From positions 1 to 31,822 of the forward strand of contig QCFP01000006.1 of NCBI GenBank assembly GCA_003280185.1: a stretch of 31,822 nucleotides of DNA. The letters are read 5' to 3'. Of the stretch, positions 25,752 to 31,822 are shown piece after piece; positions within the stretch are counted from its first letter, which is position 1, and each line of letters begins with the position of its first letter. Origin of the DNA: Prochlorococcus sp. AG-363-L02 (GTDB lineage: Bacteria; Cyanobacteriota; Cyanobacteriia; PCC-6307; Cyanobiaceae). The translations under genes were made by a program, and so were the position numbers. A model generated the notes under the pieces. That model saw nothing but the letters and a program-made list of their open reading frames with translations. It was not told where the DNA came from and did no database searches.

Positions 25752-26489
25752 ATGAAACCCTTTAACTGGATATCACAATCTTTCGTTCTCCCGATCATAT
25801 CAACGATTGGAATACTGATTTCTACACTGAGCGCAGTAGAGGCAAGTGGTGTAACCATTAAAAGTTACGGGCATAGTGCATTACTAATTACTGGCAGTGG
25901 GAAATCCGTTCTAATAAATCCTTTCAAAGCCGTTGGATGTGCCGCAGGACTAAAAGAACCAAAACTTGATGTTGATCTAATTCTTGCTAGTTCAAAATTG
26001 GCAGATGAAGGGGCTAAGGTCGCGAACGGAAAGCTCCTTGTAGAGCCAGGCTCTTATCGAATAAAGGGCCTTAATCTGGAAGGGTTCGCCGCACCGCATG
26101 ATCGGCTGAACGGTCGGCGATTTGGTCAAGCCACGTTATGGAGATGGCGACAGGGAGGACTGACATTTGCCCATCTCGGAGGCAGCGCTGCTCCTCTGAC
26201 AGGTGAAATCAAAGTCCTATTTGGACAGCCAGATGTTCTTATTATTGGAGTGGGTGGCGGAGCAAAGGTCTATAACGGGATTGAAGCAGCACAAATAGTA
26301 AAAGCACTTCAGCCAAAACATGTGATACCTGTTCAATACACCAAGGGCTCTACTCCGAAAAACTGCGATCAAAAAGGCATTGCACCCTTCTTAAATGCCA
26401 TCAAAGGAACTCCCATTAGCAAACCAGGTAAATCGCTAACCATCTCAAACAAGCTCAGGAATTCAATCGTGATTAATATTCTGGAATGA
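25752..26489 (+). CDS. Exported metallo-beta-lactamase-fold protein lacking metal ligands
   Basis: A 245-residue protein with a signal peptide (hydrophobic about residues 11-29, likely cleavage after AVEA at 31). The mature part resembles the UPF0173-like branch of the metallo-beta-lactamase fold: IKSYGHSALLITGSGKSVLI, APHDRLNGRRFGQ, LTFAHLGGSAAPL, DVLIIGVGG, QIVKALQPKHVIPVQYTKG. The zinc motif HxHxDH is absent; its place (residues 79-86) reads ASSKLADE. The HLGD aspartate is G143 and the last ligand histidine is Q195. A hydrolase activity of the usual kind is therefore unlikely; a binding or structural role is possible. The ATG at 25752 is preferred to the GTG immediately before. It is the last gene of the prfB run. 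Confidence 0.85.
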   Translation: MKPFNWISQSFVLPIISTIGILISTLSAVEASGVTIKSYGHSALLITGSGKSVLINPFKAVGCAAGLKEPKLDVDLILASSKLADEGAKVANGKLLVEPGSYRIKGLNLEGFAAPHDRLNGRRFGQATLWRWRQGGLTFAHLGGSAAPLTGEIKVLFGQPDVLIIGVGGGAKVYNGIEAAQIVKALQPKHVIPVQYTKGSTPKNCDQKGIAPFLNAIKGTPISKPGKSLTISNKLRNSIVINILE

Positions 26490-26535
26490 GTGACTAACAC
26501 CAACTCGAACAAACAAAAATGAAATTTGCTATTAG

Positions 26536-27660
26536 CTAATTTGCAATCTTACTAAGGGTGGAAAAAACATCCCAAAATTGTTCCATTTGACTTTGAGTGC
26601 CGATGCTTACACGTAAGGATCCATCAATTAAAGGTTTTCCACTCATTTCTCTTACAAGGATTCCTGATTCTTTCAAAGAATTTGACATTTCTTGGGGATC
26701 AATTCTTGGCCATACGAGAAAATAATTACCTCCGTCGATATGATGTTTTATACGGCTACCCACTAATTGGCCCTTAATCCAATCACGAGCCTGTAGCACT
26801 TGAGAAACATATGAGTCCACATATGCTTGATCAGACAATGCAGCAAAAGCAGCAGTGACAGCAAAGCTATTAATGTCATAAGGCCCTGTCACGCGACTTA
26901 CATAATCGATAACTTCAGAACAACCAATTGCAAAACCCATACGCAAACCTGCTAAACCAGCAGTCTTTGCAAGCGACCGTAAAACCAAAAGATTAGGTGC
27001 CATATTGAAATCGACATTAGGTAAAACACTATCTCCAGAAAATGCCTCATAGAGCTCATCAACAACAACAAGTGTTCCTGGAGAGTTAACAGCCATATCA
27101 ATCAGTTTTTCTGGAGTCAACCTTGTTCCCGTTGGATTATTTGGATTGCATATAAACAAAAGTCTTGGATTCCTTTCTAAAAGAGTTTTACGAATAACTC
27201 TTAATGGAAATTGAAAATCTTCGCCCTCATAAGGAATCGATTGAACATCCATACCTTGCATTTGAGCACACGGGGCGTAATAACCAAAGGTTGGTGATGT
27301 AGTCAATAACTCCGTACTACGATCGCCATAAGCATGAAAAATGGCATGAATTGCAGCATCAACTCCATTGAAAATGCCAACTTGGTTTACAGAGAATCTA
27401 TTCTTCAGACCTTGAAGCCTAAGGTTATCAATGAAAGCCTCTCTAAGACCGCCATACTCTGGATAAATAGCTATTTCACTAGCCGGAATATCTCTAAGAG
27501 CATTTACTACAATTGGGCTTGGACCAAGTGTATTCTCATTAAAATCCAACCTTAAGAACTGTCTCCTGCCTTCGAGTGGTGCTGAATATGGATTCAAATT
27601 ATCAACTTCTATTCGTGGCGTAGGCCTAGGAAGAAAAGAAGATTTATCACTCGAAGTCAT
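26536..27660 (-). CDS. hisC: Histidinol-phosphate aminotransferase
   Basis: Class I/II PLP aminotransferase of histidine synthesis (imidazole acetol phosphate to histidinol phosphate). The 374-residue protein has RLDFNENTLGPSP near the N-terminus, CNPNNPTGT, VVVDELYEAFSG and the PLP-lysine region LRSLAKTAGLAGLRMGFAIG. The DFNENTLGPSP segment is typical of HisC, though some members act on aromatic amino acids. The ATG at 27660 shares its A with the argS stop (TGATG); a longer upstream reading would run into argS. It is the last gene of the mnmE-nadC-argS-hisC run and converges on the preceding exported protein. Confidence 0.93.
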   Translation of the reverse strand: MTSSDKSSFLPRPTPRIEVDNLNPYSAPLEGRRQFLRLDFNENTLGPSPIVVNALRDIPASEIAIYPEYGGLREAFIDNLRLQGLKNRFSVNQVGIFNGVDAAIHAIFHAYGDRSTELLTTSPTFGYYAPCAQMQGMDVQSIPYEGEDFQFPLRVIRKTLLERNPRLLFICNPNNPTGTRLTPEKLIDMAVNSPGTLVVVDELYEAFSGDSVLPNVDFNMAPNLLVLRSLAKTAGLAGLRMGFAIGCSEVIDYVSRVTGPYDINSFAVTAAFAALSDQAYVDSYVSQVLQARDWIKGQLVGSRIKHHIDGGNYFLVWPRIDPQEMSNSLKESGILVREMSGKPLIDGSLRVSIGTQSQMEQFWDVFSTLSKIAN

Positions 27661-29477
27661 CACATTCGCTCCAAAGTAGGAATTCCCAATAAAGACATTC
27701 CCAATCGCAGAGTATCGGCAGTTAAACGGCACAGTGCCAATCTAGAAACTCGCTGATGCTCTTCTGCCTTCAATACAGGAACTTGGTCATAAAAGCGATT
27801 AAAGATCTGACTTAATTCAAATAAATAATTACAAAGCCGATTAGGGAGCAACTCCTTCTCAACTAAAACGACAACTTGATCAAACTTGAGCAATTCTCGA
27901 AGCAATGTCCATTCTTGAGGCTCAGAAAAGTTGAGATCTTCAGAAGTCATGCGACACTTCCCTCCCTTGCGATAAATTCCAGAAATTCGAACCAAAGCGT
28001 ATAAAAGGTATGGAGCTGTGTTGCCCTGTAAAGAAAGCATTCTGTCAAAACTAAACTGATAATTTGTAATTCGGTTTTGACTCAAGTCTGCATACTTCAC
28101 TGCAGCAAGTCCAACTGTCGAAGAAACTTTGCTAATAAATGCAGCATCCTCATTCCGACCCTCTACTTTCAAACGTCTGCAAAGATCTTTTTCAGCCCTC
28201 TCAACTGCTTCATCCAACAAATCCCTCAAGCGCACTGTGTCTCCAGAACGAGTTTTAAGTTTCTTACCATCCTCACCTTGAACCAAGCCAAAAGGAACAT
28301 GTTCAACAGACATATTTGAAGGAATCCATCCAGCTCTCTTTGCGACCTGAAAAACACCAGCAAAATGATTAGATTGACCTACATCTGTTACATAAATAAC
28401 ACGACAAGCTCCATCACCTTTCGGAATAGGCTGAAAACGGAATCTAATGGCAGCTAAATCAGTTGTCGAATAATTAAACCCCCCATCACGCTTTTGCACA
28501 ATCACAGGTAAAGGCTTTCCATCTTTACCAATTAATCCTTCTAGAAAGACACATTTTGCTCCATCATCTACAACTAAAAGACCATGGTTATCTAAATCCT
28601 CTACGACTTCTTTAAGATAGGGATTATAAAAAGATTCACCACGCTCATGTAGACGTATATCCAACCTATCATAAATACTTTGAAATTCTTTACGGGATTG
28701 CGTACAAAGTAAAGACCAAGCTTGCAAAGATATTTCATCCCCCATTTGAAGCTTCACAACCTCTTGACGTGAATCCTCTTGAAAAGCTTGGTCCGTATCA
28801 AAACGATGCTTTGCCTCTCTGTAAAAAGTCACCAAATTCCCCAGATCAACTGCGTCAGGAGTCTCAAGTGCTGAAGGCGCCACCTGTTTAAGGTGAGTAA
28901 TCAACATCCCAAATTGCGTTCCCCAATCACCTACGTGGTTAAGCCTAGATACAGAATAACCACGAAACTCAAGCACCCTTGCCAAGCAATCTCCAATAAT
29001 TGTGGAGCGCAAATGTCCAACATGCATTTCCTTAGCGATATTTGGGCTAGAGAAATCAACCACTACCCTTAAATTGTCTTTCAACGTCTTGTCACTATCA
29101 ACGAGTGGCACTCCTAACCTTGCATCTTTCAAGCGTGCCTGAAACTCAGAAATCAAACATTGAGACCTAAGTGTGATATTGATAAAACCCGGTCCAGCAA
29201 TTTGAGGTAATTCACACAACTCTAAAAATTGATCATCATTCGCCAATTGTTCTTTAACTGCTAAAGCAATCTCACGAGGAGGTCTCCGCATGGGTTTCGC
29301 CAACGCTAAAGCACAGTTCACCTGAAAATCTCCAAACTCTGGTTTTGTGGCTGGCACTAATTGAGGGTCTAACAAGAAACCTGAAATGCTAGACGTTACA
29401 GAGGATTCCGACTCTGCAATAATCTTTTCCAGAGCCATTCGAATTCTGGTTTCTATTTGATGAGAGATAGAAAGCAT
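27660..29477 (-). CDS. argS: Arginyl-tRNA synthetase
   Basis: Class I synthetase that charges tRNA-Arg. The 605-residue protein has the N-terminal Add-1 domain ([16 protein letters not shown]), the HIGH box as HVGH at 152-155 inside [31 protein letters not shown], the Rossmann continuation [13 protein letters not shown], and [20 protein letters not shown] in place of a strict KMSKS (a GKKLKTR form is common in ArgRS). The anticodon-binding domain includes [20 protein letters not shown]. Length is somewhat above the usual 550-590. It lies between nadC and hisC and overlaps the hisC start by one base. Confidence 0.97.
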   Translation of the reverse strand: MLSISHQIETRIRMALEKIIAESESSVTSSISGFLLDPQLVPATKPEFGDFQVNCALALAKPMRRPPREIALAVKEQLANDDQFLELCELPQIAGPGFINITLRSQCLISEFQARLKDARLGVPLVDSDKTLKDNLRVVVDFSSPNIAKEMHVGHLRSTIIGDCLARVLEFRGYSVSRLNHVGDWGTQFGMLITHLKQVAPSALETPDAVDLGNLVTFYREAKHRFDTDQAFQEDSRQEVVKLQMGDEISLQAWSLLCTQSRKEFQSIYDRLDIRLHERGESFYNPYLKEVVEDLDNHGLLVVDDGAKCVFLEGLIGKDGKPLPVIVQKRDGGFNYSTTDLAAIRFRFQPIPKGDGACRVIYVTDVGQSNHFAGVFQVAKRAGWIPSNMSVEHVPFGLVQGEDGKKLKTRSGDTVRLRDLLDEAVERAEKDLCRRLKVEGRNEDAAFISKVSSTVGLAAVKYADLSQNRITNYQFSFDRMLSLQGNTAPYLLYALVRISGIYRKGGKCRMTSEDLNFSEPQEWTLLRELLKFDQVVVLVEKELLPNRLCNYLFELSQIFNRFYDQVPVLKAEEHQRVSRLALCRLTADTLRLGMSLLGIPTLERM

Positions 29478-29542
29478 TAGCGTTTTAGAAATAAAGAATT
29501 GGAATCGGCGCTAGAAAGAGGTAACAGCACAAGGCAACAACA

Positions 29543-30415
29543 TCAAACATTCTTTTCAAAGCGCAAACTGAAATCAAGCCAAGTGCTTTTGGTAATTGAT
29601 GCACTGCTCGAAATAAAGTCAACACCTGTAGATGCATATTCCTTCAAAGTAGTTGGGTTAACACCCGATGCCTCAAGAACAATCCGGCCAGGTCCTCCCT
29701 CCTTCATAAGTGCTGACGCTAGCTCCCGAAGTCGAGGAACCAGAATCCTTAGCTCAGAAAGAGAAAACTCATCAAGTAGTACACCATCAACACCAAGGCA
29801 AACAGCTTCCTCTGCCTGTATTGAAGTCTCTGCTTCAACAATCAAGCTAGATGGCCAAGGCAATGTTGACCTAACAGCTCGTACTGCAGCTTCAATTCCT
29901 CCTGACCAAGCGATATGGTTTTCTTTCAGCATTGCAGCATCATCTAAACCAAGACGATGATTAACTCCGCCTCCACAACGCACCGCATATTTTTCCAATA
30001 CACGCAATCCTGGAGTAGTCTTTCTAGTGTCTACAAGCTTCACAGAAGTACCATTCAACTCTGCTACTAAGGATGCTGTAGCAGTAGCTATACCCGATAG
30101 ATGCATCGCAAGGTTTAACGCTGTTCTTTCTCCTGCTAAAAGACTCATGGCAGGTCCCTCCAGTTCTAATAATTTTTGTCCGCTTGCAATAGTTTCTCCA
30201 TCCAAAACTAGCTGACGAGTGTTAACCAAACCATCTAGTCGCTGAAACACTCGTTCAACTAAAGGTCCCCCACAAAAGATTCCTGATTGCTTGGCTATTA
30301 AATTTGCTTTGCCATAACCCTGATTAGTTGCACTAGCTGTTAAATCACCACGTCCTAGATCCTCCTCTAGGAAAGTGTCCAAAAGACGATTAATCCATGG
30401 AGAGACGAAATCCAA
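29543..30415 (-). CDS. nadC: Nicotinate-nucleotide pyrophosphorylase (carboxylating)
   Basis: Quinolinate phosphoribosyltransferase, which makes nicotinate mononucleotide from quinolinate and PRPP in NAD synthesis. The 290-residue protein has EEDLGRGDLT, AERTALNLAMHLSGIATAT, VDTRKTTPGLRVLEKYAVRC, GGGVNHRLGLDDAAMLKENH, VEAETSIQAEEA, LLDEFS and LEASGVNPTTLKEYA. All are typical of NadC, not of the related ModD. The start is TTG at 30415 (MDFVSPWINRLL); no in-frame ATG exists before the conserved core. Together with nadK at the other end, the window holds two NAD(P) synthesis genes, about 29 kb apart. Confidence 0.96.
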   Translation of the reverse strand: MDFVSPWINRLLDTFLEEDLGRGDLTASATNQGYGKANLIAKQSGIFCGGPLVERVFQRLDGLVNTRQLVLDGETIASGQKLLELEGPAMSLLAGERTALNLAMHLSGIATATASLVAELNGTSVKLVDTRKTTPGLRVLEKYAVRCGGGVNHRLGLDDAAMLKENHIAWSGGIEAAVRAVRSTLPWPSSLIVEAETSIQAEEAVCLGVDGVLLDEFSLSELRILVPRLRELASALMKEGGPGRIVLEASGVNPTTLKEYASTGVDFISSSASITKSTWLDFSLRFEKNV

Positions 30416-30486
30416 AACGCAAATTCAAGTATAAATTCTGGCTAAAGCCTATTCATAACTCTACCTAACCAAGAAAAATGCTGATC

Positions 30487-31822
30487 TTATTTACCGATAC
30501 AAAACCGTGAAAAGATTCGATCAAGTACAGCCTCCGTTACTTCCTCGCCCAAAACCTCTCCCAAGCTATGAATTGCATCACGCAAATCAATAGTCCAAAA
30601 ATCCCACGGCAGCTTCTCATTCGCAACCTCCTGAACACGCGCCAATGCTGCAAGAGCTGCTAATGCAAGATCCCGTTGTCGTTCATTAAGCGAAATTATC
30701 AAATTTTCGGTGTCAGTAGCACCACAAACTTTTAAAATTGCTTGAATTACATTCTCCTCACCAGCTCCTGTAAGAGAACTCATAATCACATCAGGAGAAC
30801 TTTCTTCATGACAAGAAGAACTATGGTGCCGATTATCAGAATCCAAAAGATCCACCTTGTTACCAATTAGAAGGCGTGGAATATCAGCTGGAATCTTTTC
30901 TAATAACTGAGAATCTGCCTTAGTCCAACCAACCCCTAAATCAAATACCAACAAAACAACATCTGCTCCTAGCAAGACTTCATAGCTACGATCAATCCCA
31001 AGGTTTTCTAATGAATCCTTTGTTTCATGAATACCTGCTGTATCTATCAAAGTAATTGGAACACCATTTAAATCCAACGAGCTTTCTAATAGATCTCTTG
31101 TTGTACCTGGTAAGTCAGAAACAATTGCTTTTTTATGGCCACTTAATCGATTAAGTAAAGAACTTTTCCCAACATTTGGGCGACCAATTAAAGCAACTCG
31201 AAGCCCTTTTCGAAACACAAGACCTCTTTCTGAGTCTTGAATTAATTGTCTTAATTCCAAAGAAACTGCTTGAAGTTCATTGAGAACCAAAGCACTATCC
31301 AATTTCGGCAAATCCTCTTCAAAATCTACACGTGCATCTAATTCACTCAGTTGATCTAACAACCTTTTTCTAAGTAGCGTTATACGACGCTGGATGCCTC
31401 CGTCCAATCCCTTCATTGCTAACTGAGCCGCTCTACGACTTCGAGCAGAAATAAGTTCATTTATTGCCTCAGCACTAGTGAGATCTAGTCTTCCGTTTAG
31501 AACGGCACGTTGACTAAACTCCCCAGCCATAGCCCTACGTATACCTGGTTGCGAAAGCACCCGACCCAACACACGCTGTACAGATATCAAACCTCCATGG
31601 CAATGAATTTCCACAACATCCTCACCTGTAAAACTTCGCGGAGCCTTCATGACTAAAATCAAAACCTCATCCAAACGTTCTGTAGGACTTTCACCCAATA
31701 CATACCCATAAAGAATGCGATGACTTTCCCAAAGCTGAGTCCCGGGAATGGAAACAACATTCTTAACAACACTCTCGGCATCTGGCCCAGAGACCCTCAC
31801 AATGGCAACCCCTCCTTGAGCG
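30487..31822 (-). CDS. mnmE: tRNA modification GTPase MnmE, N-terminus cut off by window edge
   Basis: MnmE (TrmE) works with MnmG to modify U34 of several tRNAs (cmnm5U). The visible 444 residues begin AQGGVAIVRVSGPDAESV, so only about the first 10-15 residues lie outside the window. The folate-binding N-terminal domain contains FTGEDVVEIHCHGG and AGEFSQRAVLNGRLDLTSAE. The inserted G domain has GRPNVGKSSLLN, DLPGTTRD, DTAGIHET and NKVD. The protein ends in the diagnostic CxGK (FCIGK) with the catalytic cysteine. It is followed on the same strand by nadC after 71 bases. A GTG at 31800 is an internal valine, not the start. Confidence 0.97.
   Translation of the reverse strand, partial: AQGGVAIVRVSGPDAESVVKNVVSIPGTQLWESHRILYGYVLGESPTERLDEVLILVMKAPRSFTGEDVVEIHCHGGLISVQRVLGRVLSQPGIRRAMAGEFSQRAVLNGRLDLTSAEAINELISARSRRAAQLAMKGLDGGIQRRITLLRKRLLDQLSELDARVDFEEDLPKLDSALVLNELQAVSLELRQLIQDSERGLVFRKGLRVALIGRPNVGKSSLLNRLSGHKKAIVSDLPGTTRDLLESSLDLNGVPITLIDTAGIHETKDSLENLGIDRSYEVLLGADVVLLVFDLGVGWTKADSQLLEKIPADIPRLLIGNKVDLLDSDNRHHSSSCHEESSPDVIMSSLTGAGEENVIQAILKVCGATDTENLIISLNERQRDLALAALAALARVQEVANEKLPWDFWTIDLRDAIHSLGEVLGEEVTEAVLDRIFSRFCIGK

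Noticed and set aside
29499..29960. Plus-strand open frame of 153 codons opposite nadC
   Set aside because: It lies almost wholly antisense to a well-conserved nadC, is serine/threonine-rich low-complexity, and has no family features; it is a shadow frame.
1..31822. tRNA genes, CRISPR arrays, insertion sequences, prophage or integrase sites
   Set aside because: Scanning by eye found no tRNA-like T-arm context, regularly spaced repeats, transposase-like proteins or attachment-type duplications. An automatic tRNA scan could still reveal something missed.

Overview
The window looks like ordinary core chromosome from a marine picocyanobacterium, most likely a low-GC, low-light Prochlorococcus of the SS120/MIT9211 type. 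This is inferred from the cyanobacterial NDH-1 genes (ndhA, I, G, E, H), chlorophyll synthesis (chlM), a phylloquinone gene set (menI, menE, menC, menA, menF), very tight gene packing, AT-rich codons and many starts without a Shine-Dalgarno sequence. No tRNA, rRNA, transposon, phage gene or CRISPR array was seen, and no clear horizontally acquired island.

Layout. Positions 1-4647 hold a minus-strand run gltA-ndhA-ndhI-ndhG-ndhE-nadK (nadK is cut by the left edge): citrate synthase, four NDH-1 membrane-arm or connecting subunits, and NAD kinase. A 451-base divergent spacer follows. Positions 5099-9439 hold a rhodanese protein, the repressor HrcA, trpB, a SUI1-type factor, cysC and purE. Positions 9520-14055 hold nagA, chlM, an Rre1/Ycf29-type response regulator, an unknown exported protein and a cysteine desulfurase. 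Positions 14114-16737 hold rsmH diverging from ndhH-menI. Positions 16802-21474 hold menA-menC-menE (minus) diverging from menF (plus), so five phylloquinone genes lie within about 5.2 kb. Positions 21438-22632 hold a grxC-gshB thiol operon. Positions 22729-26489 hold a plus-strand run: prfB (with a programmed +1 frameshift), a small membrane protein, ybeY, dgkA, trpG and a degenerate metallo-beta-lactamase-fold protein. Positions 26536-31822 hold a minus-strand run: mnmE (cut by the right edge), nadC, argS and hisC.

Themes. Respiratory/cyclic electron flow and NAD(P) supply sit in one apparent operon with the TCA entry enzyme. NdhH is apparently co-transcribed with the DHNA-CoA thioesterase that feeds phylloquinone to photosystem I. 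Translation and RNA functions (prfB, ybeY, rsmH, mnmE, argS, SUI1) are interspersed.

No wholly new multi-gene system is evident. The best leads are a perfect 18-bp-arm palindrome inside nagA that looks like an intrinsic terminator for the antisense strand; a stem-loop directly upstream of the prfB frameshift site; an arginine where MenC normally has a catalytic lysine; an exported metallo-beta-lactamase-fold protein that has lost its metal ligands; two divergent genes whose start codons share the bases CATG; and a 12-bp-arm hairpin inside menI. Where an upstream GTG or TTG and a nearby ATG were both possible, the start was chosen by overlap with the preceding stop codon and by family N-termini.
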